A stretch of 64,000 bases of DNA, taken from contig VWZF01006053.1 of NCBI GenBank assembly GCA_013396755.1, positions 1-64,000 on the forward strand. The letters are read 5' to 3'. The DNA comes from Sclerurus mexicanus (Eukaryota > Chordata > Aves > Passeriformes > Furnariidae). Positions 1 to 12,229 of this stretch are shown in pieces (positions within the stretch are counted from its first letter, which is position 1; every line of letters starts with the position of its first letter). Both the position numbers and the translations under genes were made by a program. The notes below the pieces were generated by a model that was not told where the DNA came from, did no database searches, and saw nothing but the letters and a program-made list of their open reading frames with translations.

Positions 1-54
1 ATGGCAGTGCTGCCCCTCGCTTTTCTGGCCGCCCAAGCCCTCTTTGCGCCATCC

Positions 55-510
55 ATCCCTGCCGCTTTAAATCTCCCCAATTTCGGGGGCCGGAGCGGCC
101 GCGGGGCTGCGGGGGAGCGAACGCACCGTGCGCGATCGATAGACACCACTTTATTGATCAGGTTAAACCAAGCGCCTCCGCGGGCACGGAGTTGCAGGAT
201 CCCAGGGCAGCAATTCCCTGTGCCCGCGCCGTGCCAGGCCGTGCCGTGCCAGGGCCAGCCGGGATCCGTGGCCTTCCAGGATGGAGCCGCACTCACCTGC
301 GCGGGCCTGGCAGCGCTGCCTCGGCTGCAGGGAATTTTTCCTCCCGCTGCCTGTAAAAGCCCCAGACATCCATTTGCCATTAAACATCTCCCGGGCTCCC
401 GGCTCTGATAAACCTTGAACTTCCACGGCAGGACCGGGCGGCGGGAGCAGCCCGGGGCGGGGGCCGGGAGGCGGCGGCCGCTGCAGGAGCCAGGAAGGCT
501 CAATCCATAA
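55..510. promoter_or_regulatory. CpG-rich patch with GC box downstream of MAP2K5
   Basis: CpGs are dense from about 60 to 180 and again from 425 to 490, with GCGGCCGC at 95-102 and another near 473-481. A GC-box-like Sp1 site (ggggcggggg) lies near 453-463. No convincing ORF or splice structure is visible. In human, SKOR1 starts downstream of MAP2K5 in the same orientation, so this could be distal promoter or CpG shore sequence of that neighbour, but the window stops here and nothing in it proves that. Confidence 0.35.
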
Positions 511-642
511 ATCCTGTCCTTAGTGCACACGTGTGGTTTATGGACATACCCTCTCCTGAAGGTAACACAGCCCCGGGTCAGCGCAGCTCCTCGGCAGCTG
601 AGCCGCAGCGCTCCGGCTGCAGCTTCCCGACGGGAAAGGCAC

Positions 643-752
643 AGCATCACAGAACCATGGAGTTCTTTGGGTTGGAAGGGAGCTTAAAGCTCGTCTCGTT
701 CCAACCCCACCTCCATGGGCAGGAACACCTTCCACTACAGCAGGTTGCACAA
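643..752 (-). repeat. CR1 LINE 3' fragment
   Basis: Antisense CR1 3'-end sequence: tttgggttggaagggagc at 667-684 and a diverged 'ccatgggcaggaacaccttcc' counterpart downstream. Short and degenerate. Confidence 0.8.
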
Positions 753-3704
753 CCTTCCTTTTATTCAACGTGACCAAATAATATAGGGGTTTTAAATTCC
801 TTTTTCCCGATGAGGCTTCCCCAGTCGAGGCTGGGCAGCCCGGCAGTGCAGTTCTGCCGAGCTGGGGGAGCAGGATGAGGCAGCAAGTTCAGGTGACAGC
901 CCCCATCCCTCCAGATTTCTGTCCCACGGTGCCTGTGAGCCCCCCCAGCCTGGGAGGATCCCCCAGGGAATGCTGAAGATGAGCTACCCTCAATAACTGC
1001 TGTATCTCAGGTCCTTTCCATCATTCAGTGAGCTCCAAATTCCCTCCCTGCAGGGAACCCTCTGCCCCCCAGGCCTGGCTCCCACCACAGCGACACCGTG
1101 CCCACCCAGCTGCAGCATCTGGGGCTCGGGGTGGTTCCCCCCGGGCTCCCCAAGGGCAGGGATGGGGCTGTGCGGGGCAGGAGTCACCCACACACACCCT
1201 CACACGGCTGCAGAGTCCCCTGGGCACCCTCGGGAGAGGCTGAGGGGTCACTGCCGGTTCTCCTGCAGCTCTCCAAGATCTCTGGGCACCTGGAATGTGT
1301 TTGACCGGTTCCCTGAGTGGGCCAGCCCATGGCAACCGGGCGAGGACCGGGGATGTTGTTGAGTCTCTTATATGGTTATCAACGCCAGTTCCACATCCTA
1401 AAGGGAGGAGGAAGGAAGAGTCCCTGCACTAAGATGTCCCAAGAGGCTGAACAGCCTGGGAGCCCCTGGAGCAGCACGGGGGGCACCGGCTTCACACCCT
1501 GGTGAAAGGATTTACTGTTCCTGCTCTCTGCCCAAAGAGGCAGAGGGGGTTCCCGTGTGTCCCGGACCCCCTGGCAGCCTCTCCCTGTGCTGGGGATTCT
1601 CCCCAGAGTGGAGCCATGGCTTGTACAGGCTCCTGACCTGCCTCCTCCCTCCTCTGCCTCACCAGCCAAGGCCGCAGCTCCCTGGGGAGGTCCCAGGTGC
1701 AGCTCCTGTGGGGCTGCGTGTGATGATGCCCCCGGGTTGTCCTGCCTGGAGGCGGCAGTCACAAAGCTGAGGGAAGCGTGTTCCTGCTCCGGTGGCATCG
1801 CCCCTCCCCACCCACAGCCAAAATCCCACTGTCACCACAGAGTGGCTTCTCCCGTGGATTTTGTTCCCTGCAGGATTTTCTTTTCCAGCAAACCCTCAAA
1901 TTCCCACGTTTTTTAACTTCAGGCATTGCCCACACGCTCCCTGCACCATTAAGACAGGGGGTTCCTGTGGTCCATCCCTTCTCCAGTGGTGCCTTCAAGT
2001 AAACATTCCCTGCAGGAATTGAGGGATCCAATGAAACTCCCAAGAGCTGTTCGAGTGATTGCGCAGTTATTAGAAGTATCCCATTGCCATCCCTGCTCCA
2101 CAGGCATTAAGCCAAGGGAGAGGGACAGGTTGGGGACCCCTTGCAGTCCCCTTTCTCCCCCCCACCCTATCTTTTCAGGCTCTTATTTGGAAAACCAACA
2201 CTGACACTTTGCCTTTGAAATGCTGGCAGAAGGATGTATTTGGAGGTATTCTGGGCTGGGTTTAAGGGCAAACTACTACGGGCTCATCTCACGAGATGAG
2301 CTCTGCCTGGCAAGGATCACAGGCAGGGAAAAGTGGAAAATATTGGAAGTTTTGGCACAGGTGGGACATTCTGAGTTTTTCCCAGTGAGAGCCTGCATGC
2401 ACACTCCCATAGGAGTTGATTCCTAACCATGACTGAGGTTTAGACAGAGGAGACAGAGAGGCGAGACTGGTGTGGGGCTGCTGGTGGTGCCCCTAAAAGA
2501 GCTGGGGGGATGAGGAGTGGGATTGGGGGCATCACTCTGCATCTGTAGGATCCACTGCCGAATTAATATGTTCATTATCCACCTCCCCATGCCATCTTCT
2601 GAGCAGGACTCAGTTCAGAGAATAATACTGCATTTCCTGCAAGCTTTTCAGCCAAGAAATGCTCCAGTCAAGGCTCCAGAAAGTGCAGCTCCTCTTGGTG
2701 TTGGTGGGGGCAGCCAGCGGTTCTAAGTCCTGGCCCAATTTATTGCCTGCCCCCTTGCCCTCACTCCTGCCCCTCGGTGCTGTGGTGCTGAGCACTGGGC
2801 TGAATCGCTGGGTTTCGTGGGCAAAGCAGGGCCAGGAACAGGGGCTGGGCTGAGGGCACCCCAGAACCCCCCACGCAGCAGCACGGACCGGGCTGGGCCG
2901 TGGCATCCAGACCTCCCACGGGCACAGTCCGTCCAAGGACACCGTACCCAAGGCAGGAGGGGGCCTTTGGGGAGACCCAAGCCCGCTGCTGCTCAGCTGG
3001 GGGTGCCGGGGAGGCTGGAGAGGAGGTGTTTCCCCCAGCCTGACTGCTCCACTCCGCTCCAGCCCTGCTCCCTCCCAAACGTGCTGCAATGCCACCGAGC
3101 AGACCCCCAGCTGCTCATCCTCTTCCAGTCTGCACCAAATCCAAGGACCTGGGAGACGATGGAGGCCCCAAACCTCCCCGATTGCTGGATTGATTACACT
3201 CGTGAACCAGCAAGGTTCATCCACGTGCCAGTGGATTTTTCCCGTCTCCATCAGCTGCCATCCCACATGGGTTATCAGGGTGACACCCTCCCCTCCCTGC
3301 CAGGGAAAGGGAGAGGAAAAGCCTTGGCTTTGCTGACTTTTAAACTAAATTTGAGAGGGAGACATTTTATCCGGGGAAAGCTAAAGCAAACTGTTAGAGA
3401 TAAATAAATGGGAGAGCTGCCCACCCTCTGGTTGGCTCACAGGGAGGAAATTTGTCTCACTTTAGAGAAAGGACCTGCAGGGCTGGGGGCTGTGGACTCA
3501 TTCATTGCACTCTTATCTGCCAGCGAGGCTGTGACATCAGAGCAATTAAGACAAACTTTAGTCTGTAAGTTCACGCCTGCAACCTCTATACTTCAAGAGA
3601 AGACAAACGATCCCTCCAAGGAAGGAAACAGAAGTCTTTTCCAGGCTGCTTCCAGAGTAACACGTAGGATTTGCAGTGGTTCAGGGGGAATGTTTCACTG
3701 AATT

Positions 3705-3705
3705 N
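3705..3705. other. Ambiguous base (N)
   Basis: Single unresolved base just left of an A/T-rich tract. Other single Ns are at 31542, 32070, 46880 and 47094, mostly beside simple or G-rich sequence. Confidence 0.99.
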
Positions 3706-3749
3706 TTTGAGCTGCTGCTATAAAATAAAATAAAATACTTGAGCCTCTT

Positions 3750-5416
3750 CTTTTTTTTAGCAAAAGTTTATTTCTAATGCAAAGACAAGCAAACAAAGCC
3801 TCAACCTCCTCCCACCCAAGCGACCCACCCCAAACCCGCTGCCTCTCACACCTTGTCTGTGTTTTCTTTCTTTCTTTTAATAAGCGTCTTGAGCAAGGGC
3901 TGATTCAATCTGTGTCGGGCTGTTGTGCGAACGTGCACGGAAATTGCAGGAGCCAGAAACACAGAGCGGAGCCATTGCAATCGCTGCCCTTCCCTGTGAC
4001 AGCAAACCTGGGGGGCTGTGCCTGACCCAGCTGCACCCGTCACGCAGCGACTCCGGTGGCACAGAGTCGGGCATCGAGGCAGAGCTGAGGGAGGCAAGAG
4101 GCTTCCAGGCAAACCACGAGCTGCGTGACAAGCGGTGAAACCTGCAGCCGGGTCCCTGCCCCGAGAGCCCCTCTGAGCTGTCCCTCTGCCCCCCACAATC
4201 CCATGGGATGCCCCACAGGCAGCAGGTGTGGCGTCCTGGGGCAGAACTGTCCCCTCGGTGCTGCTTCTCCTGGGGCTGGGGCTGCTCTCCCTGTGCAGCC
4301 ACTGCCCACCCTGGCTCTGCTTGGCTCTCCCAGCAGCACCTGCTCCCTGTTCAGGAGAATCCTGGAATCTGGAATTGTTTGGGTTGGAAGGGACTTTAAA
4401 GCTCATCCAGTCCCACTCCCTGCCATGGGTTGCTCCAAGCCGTGTTCAGCCTGGCCTTGGACACTTCCAGGGATGGGGCAGCCACAGTTTCTCTGGGCTC
4501 CCTGTGCCAGGGCCTGCCCACCCTCCTAGCCAAGAATTCCTTCCCAATATCCCATCCATCCCTGCCCTCTGGCAGTGGGAAGCCACTCCCTGTGTCCTGT
4601 CCCTCCATGCCTTGTCCCCAGTCCCTCTCCAGCTCTCCTGGAGCCCCTTTAGGCTCTGCAAGGGGCTCTCAGGTCTCCCTGGAGCCTTCTCTTGTCCAGG
4701 TTAACACCCCCAGCTCTCCCAGCCTGGCTCCAGAGCTGAGCACTGTCCTCTTCTCCCTCACCTTTTGCACCTCAGCAAAACCTTTCTGATTTAGGGATCA
4801 GCCTGCAGAGCCTGACCATGGATGGTCCTCACTTCTGTGTTGTCTCCCCTGCTTGGCCCTCCCAGCAAACCTGACCTGCAGCAGCCAGTGCCGGGAGCAG
4901 GGAGACGCATCCCATGGCATTTATATTAGTGCTGATCCACCCGACACACCCTCTGGAAGGGCATCCCCTCACCTGGGCAAGCCCAGATGTTTCCCTTTCT
5001 CTTTTTTTTTTTGGTTTGTTTGTTTGCTTTTCTTTTCTGTTCAAACCCAGTATTTCTGTGGCTTTCAGCCACCACCTCCTCGGGATCCCTCCGAGCACTC
5101 GGCGTGTCATTCGCACAAGAGCAAAGGTTAAAAAATACTCTGGAGTCGGGAAATACCCAGTACATTGGATAACCAAAAAATAGAGATATAAAATACTTGC
5201 TTCGAGGCTGGTGTCCAGTATAACTGAAGATAACCTGTGAATCGCTCAGCAGCAAAGGAAAGGTGGGGAGAAAGTTCCTTAAAGCGGCGGTGAGGAAAAG
5301 GCGGCACCAATCACCCCGGAAGGTCCTGGGGGTGCTCCTAGAAAACACTCTCCGGGCAATCCGCTGCAGAAACGCTGCGAGGGCAGGCTGAGCTCTGGGC
5401 TCCCGCTGCTCCCAGC
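3750..5416 (-). other. MAP2K5: MAP2K5 3'UTR, end uncertain
   Basis: No canonical AATAAA occurs on the minus strand between the stop codon and about 3.8 kb. Reading downstream, the first candidates are TATAAA/AATATA variants near 4927-4918, then ATTAAA at 3881-3876 and AATAAA at 3772-3767. The last is followed by T-rich minus-strand sequence (repeated TTTTA) that would suit a downstream element. A same-strand CR1 fragment (4354-4750) would sit inside the UTR if the distal site is used. The unique-looking sequence 5050-5416 is almost certainly UTR; how far it continues is open. Confidence 0.35.
4354..4750 (-). repeat. CR1 LINE 3' fragment, ~400 bp
   Basis: Long antisense CR1 copy, starting agaatcctggaatctggaat and running through ttgggttggaagggac, the 'chewed' ccttggacacttccaggga and ctctggcagtgggaagcc phrases to the lccagagctgag end. 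It has the same orientation as MAP2K5 and may lie in its 3'UTR. Confidence 0.92.
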
Positions 5417-5521
5417 TCACTGCGCTCCCTGCGTCGCCCGCCGCTCCTCCAGCATCCGGCACACCCACATGGACACCACCTCGGCGTTGCCGTCGTTGTA
5501 CTGCACCACGAAGGGGTGGCC
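5417..5521 (-). CDS. MAP2K5: MAP2K5 last coding exon, C-terminus and TGA stop
   Basis: Thirty-four codons and TGA (5419-5417). The exon starts GHPFVVQYNDGNAEVV, includes SMWVCRMLEERR, and ends ATQGAQ. GHPF is the canonical end of subdomain XI in MAP2Ks, and the Met-Trp-Val-Cys-Arg helix plus a short tail is the MEK5 C-terminus. The acceptor is ccccccccgcag. The exon is GC-rich, unlike the upstream ones. The last six residues differ most from the mammalian tail as I remember it, consistent with a weakly constrained end. The 3'UTR follows directly to the left. Confidence 0.97.
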   Translation of the reverse strand, partial: GHPFVVQYNDGNAEVVSMWVCRMLEERRATQGAQ

Positions 5522-5954
5522 CTGCGGGGGGGGACGGGCAGAGTTAGAGAAACGCGGCCTTTTTGGGAAAAAAAACAACATTGGAACATCCTGTGGTTGC
5601 GGTCATAAAAATGCAATAAACCAGCGATACAAACCGGTGGACTTCCTCTCGGATCCGTGTCATCCGTATGTTCCTATGGAGGAAGGAGGGCTGGGGGAGC
5701 AAGGACTCCTCCTGGAGGCCTTAGCCCAGCATTCCTTGGAAATGCTGGTTATTTCTTTGATATTCCAGGAGCTCATTGTGTTTAGACCCAGCCCCTGTCC
5801 CCTTAGACCCCAGGACAGCCTTCCAGGCTGTGCCAGTTGAGATGGATGTGTTGGAGCAGAGATATCCTGGACAAAGCCACCGCTCTGCTGTTCCGCTTGG
5901 AAAGGTCTGTGACCACTCAAGGTCTCTCTCCGTGCACCTTCCCTGTGTAGCGAC

Positions 5955-6070
5955 TTTCCAACATCTAAAAGGGCTCCAAGAGACCTGCAGAGGGACTTGG
6001 GGCAAGGGATGGAAGGACAGGGCAAGGGGGATTGGCTTCCACTGCCAGAGAACCAGGCACGGCAGCACCC
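5955..6070 (+). repeat. CR1 LINE fragment
   Basis: Sense CR1 phrases aaaagggctccaagagacc, gggacttggggcaaggg and ggcttccactgccagag. Degenerate and truncated at both ends. Confidence 0.75.
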
Positions 6071-7063
6071 GGTGTCCATCCAGGCAGGGGTCTGTCCGTG
6101 CCCACATCTGCAGCAACACATCAGCTGCAGGGATCAGCTGATACAGAAGTGAAAACACCCCTGAAACAGCTCTTCATGAGAAGGCTACTGTGGGAATGAA
6201 GTATTGCGGAAAGAGGGATAACTGTGAAAATTCCACTGCAGGCACTGGGAGACGGTGCCTTAGACACCTTGGAAAACCACCACAGCATCTCAGGCTCAAA
6301 GGGAAACATGGCCTGCACTTCGAGCAGCCAGCTTAGGCAGCTCCTGTCTCAATCTGGCCCCATTCCTAGAGATGGGAACACGCCACGTTCAGATGAATCT
6401 CCAATGAAGTATAAAAATCCCCAGGAATCCAAGTGCCTCAATTACAGAAACGACCGAACGAAAGCGATCGCCAGGAGAAACCAGCCGGCTGATGGAAACC
6501 TCTCCTCCAAATCCCTCCAAAGCAGCTCAGCTCTTGCAGCACCAAACTTCCCAGCTCCTGCAAACCATGCCTGGCAGCCAGCAGAGGCACTGGGAGCCTT
6601 TGGGGAGGGGGAGGAATTCCACATGGGAATTACCAGCGCGTGGCCGTGGCGGTAACCGACAGCAATGGGGACAACGGAGAGTGGTGGCCGGGTTGGGATG
6701 GCACCGAGCAGAGCCGGGAAGCAGCACCAGGTTAAAAAGAGCACAGTCAATCCTTGTGACATCAGCTCCAGCCATCAAACCCCCCGTGGGGCAGGACCAG
6801 GACGCTCTGGAGCTACTCCAGATACTCTGGAGCTGCTATCCACAGGGATTACAGGGGAAGTGCAAGATGTTGCTGCTTCAGCTCTTTGGGATGGCTGGAA
6901 AGCTCAGCTGGAAGTTTTAGGGAGAAGTCTGGGATATGGAGAGTCCTTCTCCAGATCTTACTGGGACAAGCTCAGTGGCCTTCCCAGTTAACATCAGGAA
7001 GATGGAATATGCTGGCGGAGTGACTTAGTTGGGCAGGAGGTTCATGACAAGGACACACAGAGT

Positions 7064-7404
7064 GGGCCACGAAGAGCTACAAATATCTCAAGAGAAGGCT
7101 CAGGGGAGACCTGAGAGCTCCTTCCAGCACCTAAAGGGGCTCCAAGAGAGCTTTGGACAAGGGCCTGGAGTGACAGGACACAGGGAATGGCTTCCCACTG
7201 CCAGAGGGCAGGGATGGATAGGAGATTGGGAAGGAATTCTTGTCTGGGAGGGTGGGCAGCCCTGGCACAGGGTGCCCAGAGAAGCTGTGGCTGCCCCTGG
7301 ATCCCTGGAAGTGTCCAAGGCCAGGTTGGAGCAGCCTGGGCTGGTGGGAGGTGTCCCTGCCCATGGCAGGGGTGGCACTGGATGGGCTTTAAGATTCCTT
7401 CCTT
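7064..7404 (+). repeat. CR1 LINE 3' fragment, ~340 bp
   Basis: Sense CR1 copy from ggagacctgagagctcc through ccctggaagtgtccaagg and tgcccatggcaggggtgg to the 3' end at aagattccttcc. The 268-codon open frame overlapping it is therefore a by-product of the repeat. Confidence 0.92.
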
Positions 7405-8943
7405 ATGTGCACATCCCACAGAAAACAAGCACGGGGATTCCCAAATCCAGAGATCCAGGCTCACCCAGCTCCTGCAAACCGGAGCCCAAATGCAGCTCTC
7501 CTGTGATTACACATTCCCAGGGCAAAGCTTTCCCGTTGTCACATCTGCCAGTGCTTCCCACCGAGCCCTTCATCTTATCTCCATGCCTCTGGAATTGTGG
7601 GCTGGCTCCCACTGCAATCCACCTTACTGAATTTGCTTTTTGGAGCCGCTACAGAAAGAGACGTTTCCCCCCAATATCTGATTTTTTGAAGGAAATCCCT
7701 TCCTCTCAGCCCTCCTTCGCCATCGGCAGCAACTCGGGATCCGGCAGAGCGCACGTGCGCTCGCACCCCGTCACTGCCTGGGGGATGGTCCACCAAGGAG
7801 CAGGGAGAGATCCAGGGGTTCCAGCTCCCTCCTGAGAGCACAGGGCTGGCAGCGGCAGCTCCGTGCTCCCAGGAGAAGACGGATGATGGGAAAATGATGC
7901 ATTTAAGTACACAGATGCTCCAGGCACCGAGCATATGGCCGATGTCTTTTTCCTCCCAACACCTGGCTACTAAAAACCCCCAGCTTTGGTCCTGCATGTC
8001 TAACATCAGGAACACTAAGGAAAGACAGAATCCTCTTCTTTTTTAGCTCCTACTCCAAATATCCCACTTGTGTTTGGGTTTCACTGTTTTCTAGGAATCC
8101 CATGTGAAGTATTGCTGGTTTTATTTGGTTCTCACCTAAGAACACAACTCAGGAGAGGGCTCTGGGGAATCCAGACACAAGAATCCTGCTGTTTATTCCC
8201 AAGCTGCCACGTATTTTTCACGGTGACCTTCACAAACCTGCTTAATTTCCAGCAGCCTCATGGTTAAAAGAGGGGATAAATGGTGCTGTAAGAATAAGTC
8301 CAAGCGTGCTCTGCCCAGCACTTGGGGTATTTTTGGTGAGAAAGGGACAGGAATAAAGTAAATACTTATTATAAGCAAGACAGCCTGGAAGGAGCTGCTT
8401 TGCCTCTTAAACAAAACAGCCAAGGACACCGGAGAGACCCGGGAAAAAACAATGAGGAGGCCCAGCCAAGGAAGAGCAGATGCATTGGGGCAATTAAAGG
8501 CAGCTATTAAAGGCAGGCCCTTCCCCATGAATCTCCTTTACGATGGAGAGACCCCCCGCAGCCAGAGCCAGCTCGCACCCAGGGTATCCCTGCATTTCAG
8601 CCCCTCTCAGCGTGTCCAGGCAAGGCTGCAAACCCCAGCTGGCCACGCTGCTCGCCCCGTTTGCCTTGTTTGGTGAGGGTATCCCACTGCAGCCTGGGCT
8701 TTAGACACTGTTCTCCCCAGGCATAAGTTTATCTTGAAACCACTCCTGAGATTTCCCCTGTTTTCAGACTGTACTGCTCCAGTGAGGAATTCTCTCAGGC
8801 TGAAGGGATAATTTTACTAGAAGCTCATTTTCAGAATCTGGTGGTTGGATTTTTGTTCTGTTTTAGGTCTGGTTTTTTGGGGTTTTTTTTTGAGATTGTG
8901 CTCAGGAACAGGAGAACAGAGACTCCCATCTCGGTGGACAACC

Positions 8944-8980
8944 AAGGGGAGACCTTAGAGCCCCTTCCAGTGCAGCATGT
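8944..8980 (+). repeat. Possible CR1 scrap
   Basis: Only the phrase ggggagaccttagagcccc followed by ttccagtgcagc resembles CR1. Short enough to be chance. Confidence 0.35.
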
Positions 8981-10929
8981 TCACATCAGGCACCGAAACC
9001 AAGTCGGTCCCAAGGGGCTCGTGGATGGCCTGAGCCAAAATCTACTTCCAAACCCACTTTGCTGCTTGTAACCCCTGCCCTCAGCCAGCAGCATCCAGCC
9101 TGCTGCGCTCCCAGCCACAAAACCCAGCAAAGAGAGTGCAGAGCTGTGGATAATGCACGAGGCCATCAGAGCCGGCCTTGGCCTGTTTACAGCAAGGTTT
9201 GGAGTGAAAATGCAGCACGAGCTACCTGAGAGGGACTCGCAGTCGGCTCAGCATCCAAAATTGTCTCGGGGAGATTACTCAGGATTTCCTCCAAGGTCTG
9301 CAGGCTGTTGCAGCAGCAGCTGTTTCCCCTGCTCCTCGAGACCTCCTTAGAAGTCCCCCCCAGTGGGCTCCCCACATTTGGGCACTGCTCAGCACCTAAC
9401 CCCTCATTCCCCTTTTCCAAGCGTGAGCCAAAGCACACACGCCCCAGAGAGGACACCTTCGGAAGGGACAGAGGAGAGAAGGGGCAGGGAGATCAGACAG
9501 GGAGGGAGGGAACAGCAAGGGCAAAACCCAGATGAAAATGCAAGCCGGCGAAGGAGAAATGCAGCTCTGGTGCAGAAGGGCAGGGCTGGCACACACTGTC
9601 ACCTCAGGCAGGAAGACATGGAAGTCCCAACAGCCTGGACACTGTTCATAAATTCCCTCAATAAACACAGGTCCCAGCCTGACTTCAGGGTGTTCTCCAC
9701 CAGCCCCGAGCAACCTGCTGGACTTCAACATTCCAAAGCAGGTTTACTGCCAGGGAACGCTGAGGAAAGGGGAAGGCGTGGGAACTTGAAAGGCATTTTC
9801 TGTTGCAGGGGCCAGTTCCTCGGTGGCCTGGGGAGGTGGCACAGCTCTTCTGGGGAGCCTGAAGGTACTGTGGGACAGATGCTTCATATTTGCTCAGACC
9901 TCCACACACGTTCCCAGCAGAGCACTGACCATCTCCTCGCAATTCTTTAATAGTCAGCCTTCAACACGCCTGGAAATCAGCACAGCCAGCAGACCCAGGC
10001 TGATTCCTTCTGGTGCCTTTGCTGCCACAGTCAAAAACGACGAAAAAATTGTGTTTCAGAATTAAAGAATTAAAAAAAAAAATCCAATCCACCTAGTTTT
10101 ATTTATTTTCATCACTGTATTTTAAAAAGGAAATATCCCTAAACCCAGCACTGCTAATTTTTGGGAAAAGCAAGGTTAGGGGGCTTGAAGTGCAGAGAGA
10201 AACAAGGGTGGGTGTGCTGCAGCTGCCACAGGAAATGCCAGATGTGCTGCCAAACATGATGCAAAAGTTCCTCATTTTTGAGCTAAGGCTTTGTGGTTGT
10301 TTTGTTTCCCTTTGCAAATGAAAGAGATAACTGTTAATTGCTCTTTTGGCATTTTCAAATTCATTTATTCAGCTGATTTGAAATTTTGGCTCATTTAAAT
10401 TCTTCCTGACTTTATTTTTCTGTGGCTTTTTCCAGCGTGTGCCCACACCTTGCTGGTTGGTAATGCCAGTGGTGTGCTGGCATCTTTAAGAGATGGAGAA
10501 GCACTTCAATCCCTCCACCACCAATCCCAAATCTACTAAAAATATAAGTTACTGTTCAGTGATTCTGGGAGCAGCTCATAAAACCTCAGCAATTCAGTGC
10601 TGGCTGCCCAAGAACGGCAGGAGCAGGAGATACAAATGACATTATCTCCCAATTTTCAGCCATTGTATCTTTCTTTGGAATTTTCACTTCGAAAATGCTA
10701 CCAAAAGTCAACAAAAGGAAATTCATTCCTCCTGCCACGAGACTGAAGAGCTCAGCGATGCCTGGACCTGTCTGAAGTGGTTTCCCTTACTGGGCGGGTA
10801 CTGGTTTGGCCCTTCCTGGGGTCTGGCTGGGGGGGACACACTGGGATCCCTGCAGCACATCCCCCTGGAGCTCCAAAGGTCAGGCAGGACAGGGCCAGGG
10901 CCAGCCTGCAGTGAGTGTCAGCCCGCCTA

Positions 10930-11280
10930 ATTCCGTGTGTCAACCCCGAAAATTAGATAAACAATGACAAACCAGGCTTTTTAAATGAACTTGTCTCATC
11001 TGGTTCTCTTGATAAAGGGTACATTGCTCAGGTTGCGGTGCGCCCCCAGACAGGTTAACTCCTTAAAGGGGAGCTCCTGGCACGGGGTGATGTAAATGAT
11101 TTAAATATCTGACATGAAATTAAAAGGGCAGTGCCCCCCTGAACACACAGCCTTGGGAATTCAAACTCATTGCTCACCAACCATCAATCATTTAGCCCAG
11201 TCAATTAAATTGCCATTATTCAAGGGTAAAAGTTCCATAATTTTAGCTACCCTTAAAATTCAGCAATTTGCTTTCATGGC
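10930..11280. promoter_or_regulatory. Candidate conserved non-coding block
   Basis: Two AT-rich unique stretches, about 10930-11135 and 11190-11280. Visible motifs include aacaatga (SOX-like), acaggttaactcc, tgatgtaaatgatttaaat and gtcaattaaattgcc. No repeat, no frame. The call rests on composition and motif style only. Confidence 0.3.
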
Positions 11281-12054
11281 CTTCTCCTCTGCCCTGAGAA
11301 GTCTTTGTTTCTGATAATAACCCACCCAGAGCTTACTGCAACAGCCTTTCCATGGCGGCCTTGGCAGGACTGCAGATCCGTGGGCATTTTCCAGCACCGA
11401 GTGCCCACAAGGAACTCCAGATGGATGAATTGTCCCAGGGAGATGAAATTCCCCCTGGGTAAGGTCTGTGCATCCCCCACAGTCCCAGATCTGAGCTCCC
11501 TGAATCCCTTCACTCTTCAGTCCAATGTAACAGCTCACGCTGCCTCTCACACACAAACCCAGGGAAGAATGCAGGAGAAACCCTCCCGTAAATAGGCTCC
11601 TTTGCCGCTGACCATGGAACGTGTGTGTTTGGAGAGCACCAAGGAGGTTCAGACCAACGCTGAGGCTCCTGAACGCTGCCGAAGGACAGCGCATCCAGAT
11701 CCAACCCACAGCATCATCATCTCCTTGCATCTCCTCCCCTGGGGCAGGGAGAGGTTCATTGGGGAGGGCAGGAAATTGGAAATGACACGAAAATACCTCA
11801 TCCTTATGCAAGGAACGTTGGGAAACAAGCAGCAGTGCATTGGTTGCAGGGGTGCCGCCCTTCCAACACTTCCTTTTGCAGGAACCCTCCCAGCCTGCGC
11901 AGCTTCATTTATTCCAAAGCAGCACAGGCAAATTCTGCATTTCACTAAAAAACCGGAATTCAGCATAACAAGAGCCACAATAAAAAGATCCCAACTGTTG
12001 CAGCCCCAGACTATCAAGACAATGGCAGTGCCCTTAGACAGCATTTCAAATACA

Positions 12055-12225
12055 GTTTATTAGCCTGTGATATGAAAAGGGTATTTTTATTGCATGATAT
12101 AATGCAATGGGACCTTGGGCGCTCTGCAGAAGGACCTCGCACTCAGAAGTGTAATGAACCCATAGTCCAAAAAACATTATACTGTACATTAACCTATCAT
12201 TAATGGCACATTAGGGCTGGGGGCA
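12055..12225. promoter_or_regulatory. Candidate conserved non-coding block
   Basis: Unique AT-rich sequence with ttgcatgatataatgcaatg (near-palindromic, about 12090-12109) and tatcattaatggcacatta. It directly borders a CpG-rich patch at 12230-12560. Confidence 0.3.
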
Positions 12226-12229
12226 TCGC

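Larger units (their letters stand above)
511..3749. other. Intergenic sequence, no gene seen
   Basis: Contains one short antisense CR1 fragment (643-752) and a palindromic E-box (CACACGTGTG, 526-535). The rest is moderately GC-rich, unique-looking DNA. Open frames here, including a 218-codon one on the minus strand at 2610-3266, show no recognisable domain. A single unresolved base lies at 3705, followed by an (A/T)-rich TAAAA stretch at about 3721-3737. Confidence 0.6.

Noticed and set aside
2610..3266. 218-codon minus-strand frame downstream of MAP2K5
   Set aside because: Composition-driven, no domain, and not in frame with any plausible neighbour gene. I considered a SKOR1 exon but saw none of its conserved SKI/DACH or SMAD-binding sequence.
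7029..7835. 268-codon plus-strand open frame
   Set aside because: Much of it is a CR1 3' fragment (7064-7404), which is non-coding in this part of the element; the rest has no similarity to a known family.
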